64,000 nucleotides of DNA. It comes from Paraburkholderia polaris. Its GTDB lineage: Bacteria; Pseudomonadota; Gammaproteobacteria; Burkholderiales; Burkholderiaceae. Shown in pieces: positions 8,778 to 18,280 of this stretch (position 1 is the stretch's first letter; every line of letters begins with the position of its first letter). Position numbers and translations under genes: made by a program. The notes under the pieces were generated by a model. It saw only the letters and a program-made list of their open reading frames with translations, was not told the DNA's origin and made no database searches. Location: contig NZ_JABBGJ010000042.1 in assembly GCF_012927345.1 (NCBI RefSeq), forward strand, positions 34,119 through 98,118. Direction: 5' to 3'.

Positions 8778-10095
8778 AGGTTTTTTGCCTTTGGCGGCGG
8801 CATTTGGTGGGGTGCCTGGTTTGTTTGCCTTCGCGGCGGTTGTTTGTCTGGGTGCCTGGGGTGTTGGGCTTTTCTTGATCTGTTTGCCTGTGAGGCGCTT
8901 TTTTTCTGTGTGCCTGGAGCGTTGGCCTTTTCTTGATCTGTTTGCCTGTGTGGCGCTTTTTTTCTGTGCGCTTGCGGTGTTGGCCTTTCCTTGATTTGTT
9001 AGTGGTCTATTAGCGTTCGCCCCTGTGCGGGGCAGGCACTTACTTTCTTTGCCGCCGCAAAGAAAGTAAGCAAAGAAAGCGGCTCGAACCGCGAATGCTA
9101 AGTGGGCACCGTTGCCTGCAGAGGGTAGTGGCTCCGTGGAATCCGGGCCCTCGCACCCTCTGGCGCTAGTGACAAAGGAATCATCAGCTCCCACTCCGCA
9201 CTGCGTGCGTCGCGGACGGGTCCGCCTGGGAAACCAAGGGCTTCGGTTCAGAGCTGTGGGGCCATCGGCTTCGCCTCGGCGAGGCGACTCCGTACTTCAT
9301 GGGGAACCCACACCTTGAATGAAATGTCGGTGTGTCGCAGTCGCAGTCGCAGTCGCAGTCGCAGTCGCAGTCGCAATCGCAATCGCAGTCGCAATGGCAG
9401 TCGCAATGGCAGAGTTGATGTGTATTAACTGGTACTCGACCGGTCAGCCAATGTCAGCGGAGATATCGTCCACTCCCGCCTATGGGAATGATTCTCCGGG
9501 GCGAGTCGAACCTCATGCCTGCGCCTCTGGCGCACCACTTCGCGGCTACGGGCTTGACCTTTTCCCTCGCCCCGGAAAGGCTGCTATCAAGTCGGGAATG
9601 ACGAAATGAACTGACACTGTCTGTCGAGTCAAGTGCTGCTGTCTACAGTTGACGCGACCGCGCGCCACGGTTCCGTGACAGAACGCGAGCGCCAAAACGC
9701 AGCGGGCGGTTTTATGAAGCACGCTTCGGCGCGCGCAGCGTCGCCGGAAGTATGACGCCCTTGTCACTCAGGCCGAATGCGCGAGAACACGGATTCCAGA
9801 TGCTCCACTACCCCTTCCAAGCCAGGGGACCCGCTTAGCAGGATTGGCTTGAGCCGCTTTCTTTGCTTACTTTCTTTGCGGCGGCAAAGAAAGTAAGTGC
9901 CTGCCCCGCACAGGGGCGAACGCTAATAGACCACTAACAATTCAAGGAAAGGCACCGCCATAAAAGCACAGAAAAAAAGCGCCACGCAGGCAAACAAATC
10001 AAGAAAAGCCCAACGCCGTCAGCATCCAGACAACAAGCGCCGCGCAGGCAAACAACCCAAACAAACCACCAATGCCGCCGCCAAAGGCAAAACCC
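8778..10095. repeat. Large inverted-arm repeat element, copy A
   Basis: This 1.3-kb block between two convergent transporter genes has near-mirror ends. Outer arms match from gcctttggcggcggcat (about 8784) to its complement near 10072-10090. Inner arms match from TTAGTGGTCTATTAGCG (8999) to its complement ending at 9937. Each inner arm contains a perfect 14-bp hairpin (9039-9052 with 9057-9070, loop CGCC; 9866-9879 with 9884-9897). The left outer arm also has a tandem duplication of about 58 bp (about 8866-8981). The centre holds a GTCGCA-type hexamer tract and short frames without family likeness. No transposase is present. A second, truncated copy lies at 62670-63738. Confidence 0.85.
9334..9412 (+). 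repeat. Hexanucleotide tandem repeat (GTCGCA type) in element copy A
   Basis: About thirteen 6-bp units, mainly gtcgca with gtcgcaat and ggcagt-type variants. If read in the frame starting at 9319 it gives an alternating Val-Ala run. Copy B has a tract about 24 bp (four units) longer, so the tract length varies between copies. Confidence 0.9.
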
Positions 10096-10099
10096 AACC

Positions 10100-11467
10100 T
10101 TAATCAATAGCCTTCCCAGCCGTCTCCCGCATAAACGGCAACGGCAACAACGACACAACCCCACACCCGATCAAATACCAGGCAGGAGCCAGATTACTCC
10201 CAGAAATCTGAATCAACCAGGTAGCAAAAAACTGTGCAAACCCACCAAAAATAGAAACCCCTAAACAATAAACAATCGACATCCCGGTAGCGCGAATCTC
10301 GCGCGGAAACATCTCAGGCAGCATGACGATATTAGGCACGGCCGTAAAAGCGACAAACACCGCAAGCATAGCAACCACCGACAACAAGACAGGTACCGTT
10401 GGCGAAGCATTAATAATCATGAAAGCCGGATACACGGCAACAATCAGCAACACCCGCGAAATCCACAAAACACGTTTACGCCCTACACGATCGGACAACG
10501 CCCCCGCAAACGGCGAGCAAATCACCGTCACGATCGCCGCGGTCCACGCGGCCCACAGCGCCGACGACATCGGCAAATGCAAAATCCGAATCGCGTAGGT
10601 AGACAGATAAAACAGCACGATGTAGTTCGCCGCCGTGCCGCCAATGGTCGTCAACACACCGGTCGTTATCACGCGCGAATGCTCGCGAAACAGCTTGCGA
10701 ACCGGCTGCGCGGCAGGCGCCTGCGCCACCGAAACCGTGCCGTCTTCCACACCCGGCAACGTTTCGTCCAGATGCCGCCGGATGTAAATACCAATCGGCC
10801 CCATCGCCATGCCAATCACAAACGGCACACGCCAGCCCCAGCTCTCGAGCGCGGCAGTGGACAGCGCCGCCGCCAGCGCAACACCCAGCAGCGAACCACA
10901 TACCGTATTCAACCCCTGACTCACGAACTGCCAGCTTCCGTAAAATCCACGCGTCTTGTCGCTGCCATATTCAAGCAGCAACGATGTCGATGCACCGATC
11001 TCGCCGCCCAGCGCGAACCCCTGAATCAAGCGCGCAAGGATCACCAGTAATGGCGCGGCAATGCCGATCGCCGCGTAAGTCGGCGCGAACGCGATGATCG
11101 CCGAGCCGAGCGTCATCAACCACAGCGTGAGACTCATCGCGGCCTTGCGTCCGGCGCGATCGGCATACGCGCCGAGAACAATCCCGCCCACCGGCCGCAT
11201 GATGAAGCCCACGCCGAAGGTGCCGACCGCCAGCATCAGTTGCGCAAGCTGCCCTTCCACCGGGAAATACAGCTTGCCGATGATCGTCGCGAAGAAGCTA
11301 TAAATCGTGAAATCGAAAAACTCGAGACCGTTGCCGAGCGTGATCGCAGCGATCGCTTTGGCGTGGCTCGTGCGTTTTGCGGGCTGCATGGTCGACGCGT
11401 CAGCGAGATTCAGCGTGTCGGTGCCATCGGGTTGCGGTGTAGCGGAATAGTCCATCTGTGTCTCCAT
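10100..11467 (-). CDS. MHS-family MFS transporter (organic acid:H+ symporter type)
   Basis: A 455-residue protein of the metabolite:H+ symporter branch of MFS. Marks are ITLGNGLEFFDFTIYSFFA in segment 1, RPVGGIVLGAYADRAGRKAA in loop 2-3, and RLIQGFALGGEIGASTSLLL in segments 4-5. Relatives import citrate, tricarballylate, alpha-ketoglutarate, proline-betaine or similar across the inner membrane. The start at 11467 has AAGGA about 5 nt upstream. It follows the M20 amidohydrolase gene in the same direction (152-nt gap), suggesting it imports the acylated amino acid or related acid that the hydrolase handles. The repeat element begins just past its stop. Confidence 0.9.
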   Translation of the reverse strand: METQMDYSATPQPDGTDTLNLADASTMQPAKRTSHAKAIAAITLGNGLEFFDFTIYSFFATIIGKLYFPVEGQLAQLMLAVGTFGVGFIMRPVGGIVLGAYADRAGRKAAMSLTLWLMTLGSAIIAFAPTYAAIGIAAPLLVILARLIQGFALGGEIGASTSLLLEYGSDKTRGFYGSWQFVSQGLNTVCGSLLGVALAAALSTAALESWGWRVPFVIGMAMGPIGIYIRRHLDETLPGVEDGTVSVAQAPAAQPVRKLFREHSRVITTGVLTTIGGTAANYIVLFYLSTYAIRILHLPMSSALWAAWTAAIVTVICSPFAGALSDRVGRKRVLWISRVLLIVAVYPAFMIINASPTVPVLLSVVAMLAVFVAFTAVPNIVMLPEMFPREIRATGMSIVYCLGVSIFGGFAQFFATWLIQISGSNLAPAWYLIGCGVVSLLPLPFMRETAGKAID

Positions 11468-11619
11468 GGTGTCCTTCCTGCCGATGCGCGGCTCTGCGGC
11501 CTTGTGCGCCTAGAAGTAATGGACAGTCTGACTGGCCCCAACACGGCCTTGATGGCCCCGCCGGCCTTCGCGACCTTCGGAGCCTTGCGCGGCTTCAGTC
11601 CAACCCGATGCAACGTGCC

Positions 11620-12792
11620 TCAGACGAGGAAGGTCTGCGCGAGCCGCACCCAATAAGCCGCGCCAGTAGCGAGGCAGTCGTCGTTGAAGTCGTAGCCCGG
11701 GTTGTGGACCATGCAACCGCCCTCGCCGTCGCCATTGCCGATGATCAGGTAGCTGCCCGGGCAACGCTCCAGCAGGAACGCGAAGTCTTCACTGCCGGTC
11801 AACGGTTGCATGTCGGCGATCAAACCGTCTTCACCCAGCCAGTCGAGCGCGACTTGCCGTGCGAGACCGGTCATTTCCGCATCGTTGACGAGCACCGGAT
11901 AGCGGCGCTGATAATCCACATGCGCCCGCGCGCCGAACACGGCCGCCTGCCCGCACGCGACCGCCGTGATGCGTTCCTGCAAAAGGTCGCGAACCTCGGG
12001 CCTCAGCGCACGCACGGACAAGCGCATCTCCGCGGTCTCAGGAATCACATTCGGCGCATCACCGGCGTGAATCGCGCCGACCGTGATGATCGCCATATCG
12101 AGCGGCGCGATGTTGCGCGACACGATCGACTGCAACGCAAGCACGATCTGCGCACACACCACCACGGGATCGACCGCCTTATGCGGCACCGCGCCATGAC
12201 CGCCGCGGCCGGTCACCGTGATGATCACCGTATCCGACGAAGCCATGAACGAGCCCGGCAGGAAGCCGAACTTGCCGGTCGGAAAACCCGGCATGTTGTG
12301 CATCGCGAAGACCGCGTCGCACGGGAATTTGTCGAACAGGCCGTCTTCGAGCATTTTTTTCGCGCCGGCCTGACCTTCTTCGGCGGGCTGGAAAATCAGG
12401 TTCAACGTGCCGTCGAAACTTTTTTCCTGCGCAAGGTGCTTGGCGGCCGCCAGCAGCATCGCCGTGTGGCCGTCATGGCCGCAAGCGTGCATCTTGCCGG
12501 GCACCGTGCTCGCATAAGGCAGACCGGTCGTTTCGTGGATCGGCAATGCGTCCATGTCGGCGCGCAGGCCGAGTTTGCGCGTGCCGTTGCCGACTTTCAG
12601 TTGCCCGACAACGCCGGTTTGGCCCAGCCCGCGATGCACGGTGTAGCCCCACGCCTGCAAACGCTCGGCGACCAGGTCGCCGGTGGCGAATTCTTCGTAA
12701 GCCAGTTCGGGCTGCGCGTGGATGCGATGGCGCAGCGCGATCATTTCGTCTTCGAGTTCGGCGATGCCCGCCGGGATGGCCATGGTGTTCAC
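11620..12792 (-). CDS. M20 family amidohydrolase (hippurate hydrolase / N-acyl-amino-acid amidase type)
   Basis: A 390-residue metallopeptidase-fold amidohydrolase. Zinc-site motifs are visible: GLRADMDALPI, KMHACGHDGHTAMLL (Cys and His ligands), NLIFQPAEEGQAGAKKM (catalytic Glu and ligand) and, near the C-terminus, TGSEDFAFLLE. Such enzymes cleave N-acyl amino acids such as hippurate, or IAA conjugates, in the cytoplasm. A GTG at 12792 is chosen as start because GGAG lies 8 nt upstream; the ATG nine bases downstream (12783) has no well-spaced site. The gene is divergent from a LysR gene and followed by an MHS transporter, a typical regulator-enzyme-importer unit. Confidence 0.88.
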   Translation of the reverse strand: MNTMAIPAGIAELEDEMIALRHRIHAQPELAYEEFATGDLVAERLQAWGYTVHRGLGQTGVVGQLKVGNGTRKLGLRADMDALPIHETTGLPYASTVPGKMHACGHDGHTAMLLAAAKHLAQEKSFDGTLNLIFQPAEEGQAGAKKMLEDGLFDKFPCDAVFAMHNMPGFPTGKFGFLPGSFMASSDTVIITVTGRGGHGAVPHKAVDPVVVCAQIVLALQSIVSRNIAPLDMAIITVGAIHAGDAPNVIPETAEMRLSVRALRPEVRDLLQERITAVACGQAAVFGARAHVDYQRRYPVLVNDAEMTGLARQVALDWLGEDGLIADMQPLTGSEDFAFLLERCPGSYLIIGNGDGEGGCMVHNPGYDFNDDCLATGAAYWVRLAQTFLV

Positions 12793-12910
12793 GATGTCGT
12801 CTCCGTCTATGAAAGCGTGAGCCAAGCATAGCGACGCCGATTTTCCAGCGGCAGGCGTAGAATCGTTGCGGCGGCAACCAGCAGTTGCCACCCATCTACG
12901 GGTTCTCCAG

Positions 12911-13861
12911 ATGAAACTGCATCAACTCAGCACCTTAGCGGCCATTGCGGATACCGGCAGTATCCGGGCTGCTGCCCGTTCGCTCGACCTTTCACCGGCC
13001 GCCGTCACCAAGGCCATGCGCGAACTGGAGGCCGATCTGCACGCGCCATTGCTGGTGCGCGGCGCGAGCGGCGTCGCGTTCACGGAGTTCGGCCGCGCGC
13101 TGGTCGTACATGCCCGGTTGGTACTCGGCCAGTTGCAACGCGCGGAAGCGGAGATCGAGGCGATGCGCGGCGCGGCGGCCGGCAAACTGTCGATCGGCGT
13201 CACGCCGTGGGTGGCGCTGACTTTTCTGCCGCCCACGGTGCAGCGGTTCCGGCAGCGCATGCCGGAAGTCCAACTGGAATTCTTCGAGGGTCTGTTGGCG
13301 GTCGTGCAACCGCGCTTGCGCGACGGCAGCCTCGATTTTTCGATCGGCCGTCCCCCGCCCGCGTCGCCGCAATCGGAGTTTCACAACGTGCCGCTGTTTT
13401 CGACGCATTCGGCGGTGGTCGCGCGCCGCGATCATCCGAAGGCCGGTTGCCGCACGCTGCTCGAACTGGAAGACGCCGAATGGGTATTGAACTGGGATCC
13501 CGCAAGCCGCGAGTCGATCTCGGACAACCTGTTCCGCAAGCGCGGCATGAGCGTGCCGCACACGATCCATCTCGCGCATTCGCTCGCGGTCGTGCTCGGC
13601 CTGCTCGCGCAGACGGACATGCTCAGCATTTTTCCGTGGCCGCTCGTCGAGGTGAGCATCGCAAAGGAGAATCTGTGGGCGCTGCCCTTGCGCGAAACGG
13701 TGGATGAAACCATCGTCAGCATAACTTCGCGGCGCGGCGCGCCGACAAGTCCGGCGGCCACGTGTTTTCTCGATTGTTTGCGCGAAGTGATCGACGAAGG
13801 CGCGCGCTCGCAAGACCCCGAGCTGCGCCGCCTGTTTCATTCGATTGAACTGCTGCTGTAG
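12911..13861 (+). CDS. LysR-family transcriptional regulator
   Basis: A 316-residue LysR regulator. The N-terminal winged HTH reads LSTLAAIADTGSIRAAARSL followed by LSPAAVTKAMRELE. The effector domain begins near residue 90 (GKLSIGVTPWVAL). Start at 12911 is the first ATG before the HTH, giving the usual short N-terminus. It is divergent from the M20 amidohydrolase/MHS transporter unit with a gap of only 118 nt, so this shared region is its likely binding site. Inducer unknown. Confidence 0.92.
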   Translation: MKLHQLSTLAAIADTGSIRAAARSLDLSPAAVTKAMRELEADLHAPLLVRGASGVAFTEFGRALVVHARLVLGQLQRAEAEIEAMRGAAAGKLSIGVTPWVALTFLPPTVQRFRQRMPEVQLEFFEGLLAVVQPRLRDGSLDFSIGRPPPASPQSEFHNVPLFSTHSAVVARRDHPKAGCRTLLELEDAEWVLNWDPASRESISDNLFRKRGMSVPHTIHLAHSLAVVLGLLAQTDMLSIFPWPLVEVSIAKENLWALPLRETVDETIVSITSRRGAPTSPAATCFLDCLREVIDEGARSQDPELRRLFHSIELLL

Positions 13862-14088
13862 TGACGTGGCTCGACAAACTAACGGGGGATGCGACTCGGT
13901 GGCGTGAGCAAACGCTCCGAACGAGGTCACGGGTCCACCTCGCTGCCTCGCCTTCAAACGACGACGCACGCCCCCCTGCGCATGTCGCTCGTCGCACACA
14001 CATAGGGGCTGTAAGCTGAATCGCATGCACGCCCACTATGCTTCGAGTGCGCAGCGGCGCGCCGCCCTGCCCCCACTCCGTGCCGACC

Positions 14089-15480
14089 ATGAAGCAGACT
14101 CAACCCGACAACGAAGCCGACTACGACACACAGGTGCCGGGCGCGCCAGCGCAGCGCGCCGGCGACAGCGACGGCAACAGCGCCTCGCCCGATCCGGCCA
14201 GTCACCGCGCCCTTGCTGAAGCCCGGCGCAGCGACGGCGACGAACTGGGCGCCGTTGCGCATCTGATCGCCGCCCACACGCTGGACGCCTACGCCGCTGC
14301 GGCACGCGACGCCAGCGCCTCGAATCTCTGCGATGTCGCGACCGGATACTTCATGAAAGGCGATCACGCGATCGCTGAGTACTGGTATCGCCTCGTCCTG
14401 ACGCTCGATCCGCATGTCGCGGTGGCCTGCCAGAACCTGGCTGCCATCCTCGCGAGCACTGGACACGTGAGCGAAGCCGCCATGTATCGGGAACGTGCCT
14501 ATCGGATCCAGCGCGTCTTTGTCGAAGGAAGCGGCGCAGCGCCGCGCCGCGTGCTGGTCCTCTGCGCGGCGCACACTTCCGGCAATGTGCCGTTCGATGC
14601 ACTGCTGCCTGGCGCGAGCTGCTGCCGCATCAAGTACGCGATCGACTACGCCGCCGACGACGAAGACCATCAGTTACCGGCCTACGATCTCGTGTTCAAC
14701 GCGATTGGCGATGCGGATGTCGCCGCCCCGCTCGCCGGGCGGCTCGCGCGCTTCGTCTCGCGCTGCGCGCGGCCCGTGCTCAATCCGCCCGCTGCTGTCG
14801 CCCGGACCCAACGGCACCGCACCGCGAGCCTCCTCAACGGGCTGCCGGACGTGCAGGTGGCGCCGTGCGTGCAGAGCGATGCCGCTCCGGCTTCACGCGC
14901 CGCGCTTGACGCCTTGCTCACGGAGGGTGGCATCGACTTTCCGGTGCTGGCGCGTCCCGCCGCTACGCACGGTGGTGATGGGCTGACGCTATGCGAGAAC
15001 CGCGCAGCGCTCGAAGCGTGGCAGCTGGTACAAGTCGGGGTTTCCTATCTGGCAGCGTTTCGCGACTATCGCAGCGCCGACGGCTTCTACCGCAAATACC
15101 GGATCATTTTTGTCGACCGGGAGCCGTTTCCATACCATCTGGCGATTTCGCCGCACTGGATGGTGCACTACTACTCTGCCGACATGGAACACCATCCGTG
15201 GAAGCTGGAGGAAGAGCGGCGCTTCCTCGACAATCCGCACGCCGTGCTCGGCGAGCGAGTGATGAGTGCCATCGCGGCAATCGGCAGGCGGCTCGATCTT
15301 GACTACGGCGGAATCGACTTTACGGTACTGCCCGGAGGACAGGTGCTGGTCTTCGAAGCGAACGCGACCATGCTGGCGCATTTCGAGCGCGAGACCGGCG
15401 CGCTCGCCCACAAAAATCCTTACGTGCAACGTATCGTCGACGCGTTCGAACGCATGATGAAGCGTCACACGTCGACCTGA
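14089..15480 (+). CDS. TPR and ATP-grasp domain protein
   Basis: A 463-residue protein. Residues about 40-150 contain TPR-like helical repeats (CDVATGYFMKGDHAIAEYWY; ACQNLAAILASTGHVSEAAM). The C-terminal ~300 residues look like a RimK-type ATP-grasp ligase: FPVLARPAATHGGDGLTLCE (nucleotide and glycine-rich loop), KYRIIFVDREPFPYHLAIS, DYGGIDFTVLPGGQVLVFEAN (metal-binding D...E.N pattern) and the closing HKNPYVQRIVDAFERM. This predicts ATP-dependent ligation of a carboxylate to an amine or thiol, but no partner enzyme is adjacent. An in-frame ATG at 14038 could add 17 residues; neither start has a good ribosome site. Neighbouring genes give no clue to the substrate. Confidence 0.75.
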   Translation: MKQTQPDNEADYDTQVPGAPAQRAGDSDGNSASPDPASHRALAEARRSDGDELGAVAHLIAAHTLDAYAAAARDASASNLCDVATGYFMKGDHAIAEYWYRLVLTLDPHVAVACQNLAAILASTGHVSEAAMYRERAYRIQRVFVEGSGAAPRRVLVLCAAHTSGNVPFDALLPGASCCRIKYAIDYAADDEDHQLPAYDLVFNAIGDADVAAPLAGRLARFVSRCARPVLNPPAAVARTQRHRTASLLNGLPDVQVAPCVQSDAAPASRAALDALLTEGGIDFPVLARPAATHGGDGLTLCENRAALEAWQLVQVGVSYLAAFRDYRSADGFYRKYRIIFVDREPFPYHLAISPHWMVHYYSADMEHHPWKLEEERRFLDNPHAVLGERVMSAIAAIGRRLDLDYGGIDFTVLPGGQVLVFEANATMLAHFERETGALAHKNPYVQRIVDAFERMMKRHTST

Positions 15481-15499
15481 ATGTCGGCCCCGTTACTGG

Positions 15500-15958
15500 T
15501 CACTGGCTGGATAGATGCTGGCGCAAAAACGGCACGAAGCCGTTTTGCGTCGGACCGATTTGCTTGACGCAATCATCGTAGTCAGAGCCTTGCGCGCGAT
15601 CGGGACCATACATGCCACGGCATTGCGCATACAGCGTGATCGTCGCCCCGCTGCCCTTGGCCACGCGCGTGGCCGAATAGACCGCCTTGCCCGAGCGGCT
15701 CGGAACGTCGGTCTCGATCGCTACGGCGTCCGCGCGAACGATCGATGTGGAAGAGTGCGCCGCCACGTAGTCCTTCGTGAGTGCCCAGGCTCTGTCGCAC
15801 TGCGTCTGATCCGCGCACGCAATGGCAGCGTTACGCTGCGCGGCATCGAGCAGGTTCTCCGAGCGGGTGAAGTCACGCGCTTGCGTCTCCTCCTTTTCGG
15901 CGGACATACACCCACTCAGGGCAAGCGCAGCAAGCGCAATAGCGATAGTTGTTTTCAC
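15500..15958 (-). CDS. Small lipoprotein of unknown function
   Basis: A 152-residue protein from a GTG start, chosen because it gives a textbook lipoprotein signal (KTTIAIALAALALSGCMS, lipobox LSGC with Cys about residue 17). The upstream ATG at 16036 would add 26 charged residues before it. The mature part has two cysteine-containing stretches (IACADQTQCDRAW; YAQCRGMYGPDR; DYDDCVKQIGP) that could form disulfides. It would be anchored in the outer membrane or periplasm. I do not recognise the family. It stands between the ATP-grasp gene (convergent) and the aldehyde dehydrogenase gene (same strand). Confidence 0.7.
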   Translation of the reverse strand: MKTTIAIALAALALSGCMSAEKEETQARDFTRSENLLDAAQRNAAIACADQTQCDRAWALTKDYVAAHSSTSIVRADAVAIETDVPSRSGKAVYSATRVAKGSGATITLYAQCRGMYGPDRAQGSDYDDCVKQIGPTQNGFVPFLRQHLSSQ

Positions 15959-16146
15959 AGGTTCAAGATCCGATGGCGAATTCCGGTGAGGATTATAGTC
16001 GCCCTCAACAGGGACTCGCAGGTTCGGAACGGCCATCGGAAAGCTGCCGGCGCGGTGATGTCCCTCACCGCCCGCATGACTTTCGTTTTGTGTGCGCGGC
16101 TAAGGCACATCACCGAGTCACATCACCGCCCGGCCTTCACGCAGCC

Positions 16147-17589
16147 TCAACTCGCGTAGCCAACCACCCCCTTGATCTCCAGAAAGTCCTCTAGACCGAA
16201 CTCGCCATACTCGCGGCCATTGCCGGACTGCTTGAAGCCGCCGAACGGCGCATCTGGACTGTAGTCCGCGTAGTTCAGATAGATCGTGCCGGTGCGCAGG
16301 CGCTTCGCCACAGCATGCGCATGCTCGATCGACGCGGATTGCACATAGCCCGCGAGGCCATAGAGACTGTCGTTGGCCATCGCGATCGCCTCGTCTTCGG
16401 AGTCGTAGCCGAGAATCGACAGCACCGGTCCGAAAATCTCTTCGCGCGCGATCGTCATGTTCGGTGTGACATTGCCGAATACCGTCGGGCGCACGAAGTA
16501 GCCCTCTTTCAAGCCTTCGGGGCGGCCCGGGCCGCCGGCCACCAGCGTCGCGCCCTCTTCGATGCCCACACCGATCAGCCGCTGGATCTTGTCGAACTGC
16601 TGCTCGCTGATGACAGGCCCAAGATCGATGCCCTTGGCATCCGCGGGACCGACGACCAGTGCTTCAGCCGCCTCCTTCGCATACGTCAATGCCTCCTCCA
16701 GGCGTGCGCGCGGCACGAACATGCGGGTGGGCGCATCGCACGACTGGCCGCTGTTGTCGAAACACGCACGTGCACCACGCATCACTGCCTGCTTCAGATC
16801 GGCATCTTCAAGAATCAGGTTGGCCGATTTGCCGCCCAGTTCCTGATGCACGCGTTTGACCGTATCCGCCGCGGCCTTTGCGACCTGCACGCCCGCACGC
16901 GTCGAACCGGTAAACGACATCATGTCGATGTCCGGATGACGCGACATCGCCTCACCCACCGTCGCACCTTCGCCGTTCACAAGGTTGAACACGCCCGCCG
17001 GCACACCCGCTTCGTCGAGGATCTCGGCAAAGATGATGCCGGAGAGCGGCGCCAGTTCCGAGGGCTTGAGCACCATCGTGCAGCCGGCCGCGAGCGCGGG
17101 CACGACCTTGGTGGCGATCTGCAAGGCGGGCCAGTTCCACGGCGTAATCAGCCCGCACACGCCGACCGCTTCCTTACGGATCAGAATGCTGCTCTTCACG
17201 TACTCGAATTCGAACGTGTCGAGGGTGCGGATCATCGTCTCCAGATGCGCGACGCCGGTCCATGCCTGCGCGTCGTTCGCATATTGGAGCGGCGCCCCCA
17301 TCTCACGGCTGATCGCATGCACCATGTCGTCGTAGCGCTTGCGGTAGACGTCGAGGATCGCTTGCAGCAGATCGATTCGCTGCGCGATCGTCGTCTCGCT
17401 GTAGGCCGGAAAGGCACGCTTCGCAGCCACTACCGCGCGGTCGACATCGGCCGCGCTGCCGAGCGAAATCTGCGCGAACGCAGTGGCCGTGGACGGATCG
17501 ATCACGTCGAGCGTGGCAGCGCCGGCCGGGTTTTGCGGATCGACCCATTGGCCGTCGATATAAAACTGCCTGGCATGTTGCAGTTGCAT
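16147..17589 (-). CDS. NAD(P)+-dependent aldehyde dehydrogenase
   Basis: A full-length 480-residue ALDH. The oxyanion Asn152 lies in ITPWNWP, the general-base Glu250 in HQELGGKSAN, and the nucleophile Cys284 in NSGQSCDAPTRM. Cofactor motif SFTGSTRAG is at about residue 225, and GPVLSILGY at about 395 is normal. It oxidises an aldehyde to an acid. It is divergent from a cupin gene and close to a PuuB-like FAD oxidoreductase and NCS1 permease, so a place in amine or amino-aldehyde breakdown is inferred. Exact substrate cannot be told from sequence. Confidence 0.92.
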   Translation of the reverse strand: MQLQHARQFYIDGQWVDPQNPAGAATLDVIDPSTATAFAQISLGSAADVDRAVVAAKRAFPAYSETTIAQRIDLLQAILDVYRKRYDDMVHAISREMGAPLQYANDAQAWTGVAHLETMIRTLDTFEFEYVKSSILIRKEAVGVCGLITPWNWPALQIATKVVPALAAGCTMVLKPSELAPLSGIIFAEILDEAGVPAGVFNLVNGEGATVGEAMSRHPDIDMMSFTGSTRAGVQVAKAAADTVKRVHQELGGKSANLILEDADLKQAVMRGARACFDNSGQSCDAPTRMFVPRARLEEALTYAKEAAEALVVGPADAKGIDLGPVISEQQFDKIQRLIGVGIEEGATLVAGGPGRPEGLKEGYFVRPTVFGNVTPNMTIAREEIFGPVLSILGYDSEDEAIAMANDSLYGLAGYVQSASIEHAHAVAKRLRTGTIYLNYADYSPDAPFGGFKQSGNGREYGEFGLEDFLEIKGVVGYAS

Positions 17590-17784
17590 GGCTTAGTCCT
17601 TTATATGAATTGTGTTAGGTCAGACGGCGGGCCGCAGATCGCGCCCCTAGCGGTATCGAAGGCTTTACATCGACGCCGCTCAATCTGAATGTCTTCAAAT
17701 CGAAATTCATCGCTACGCAGCTTTGGCTCAGACTCCGGTTCTGCTTCGATTTCGTCATCGAATCACATCAACCAGGAGAGACAC

Positions 17785-18156
17785 ATGAGCACCATCACTT
17801 TCACCCGCATCGACGCTAAAGGCCCCGGCGCTTCCGGCCTGAACCCTGCCCTGCACGATCCTGCCGACGTCATTCTGGACGGCGCCAAGGCACCGCACGC
17901 CCTCAACGCCTTCTCCGACGCGGCCAACATGTTGTCCGCCGGCGTATGGCAATGCGACGCGGGCACGCTGAAACTGGCCGACCTGCCGATCCACGAAGTC
18001 TGCGTGCTGATCGAAGGCGAAGTCGTTATCACCAGCGACGACGGCCGCAGCGAACGCTATGCCGCCGGCGACGCCTTCATCCTGCACAAGGGCTTCTCGG
18101 GCACGTGGCACATGCCGGTGGCGACCAAGAAGTACAGCATCGTGTACTGCGGTTGA
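17785..18156 (+). CDS. Cupin-domain protein (DUF861 type)
   Basis: A 123-residue single cupin. The barrel reads LPIHEVCVLIEGEVVITSDD then YAAGDAFILHKGFSGTWHM. The usual histidine set is reduced, as in DUF861/EutQ-like cupins. The start at 17785 has AGGAG 7 nt upstream. Cupins of this type frequently sit with PuuB-like oxidoreductases and aldehyde dehydrogenases, as here, but their biochemical role in those clusters is not established. A strong terminator follows 33 nt after the stop, so it is a single-gene transcript divergent from the ALDH gene. Confidence 0.85.
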   Translation: MSTITFTRIDAKGPGASGLNPALHDPADVILDGAKAPHALNAFSDAANMLSAGVWQCDAGTLKLADLPIHEVCVLIEGEVVITSDDGRSERYAAGDAFILHKGFSGTWHMPVATKKYSIVYCG

Positions 18157-18188
18157 TTCATACTGCATCACACCGTTACTTCATCAAG

Positions 18189-18217
18189 AACCGCACCCGT
18201 TAAGGTGCGGTTTTTTT
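18189..18217 (+). terminator. Rho-independent terminator after the cupin gene
   Basis: A perfect 9-bp stem AACCGCACC/GGTGCGGTT (18189-18197 with 18204-18212) with a 6-nt loop, followed by a T7 run ending at 18217. Confidence 0.92.
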
Positions 18218-18280
18218 ATTCTGGCGGCAATCAATAAAAAACCGCCAGACACATCAACAACGTCGCGACACCCTGCGCCA

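Noticed and set aside
6128..8803. Minus-strand frame of 891 codons opposite the lipoprotein and MFS genes
   Set aside because: The plus strand has a lipobox, PRC repeats and MFS motifs; the antisense frame has none and is low complexity.
9319..9609. Small Val-Ala repeat protein in element copy A
   Set aside because: The matching frame in copy B (63150-63455) shifts frame near the end through a 1-nt indel, and there is no ribosome site. It looks like repeat DNA, not a conserved protein.
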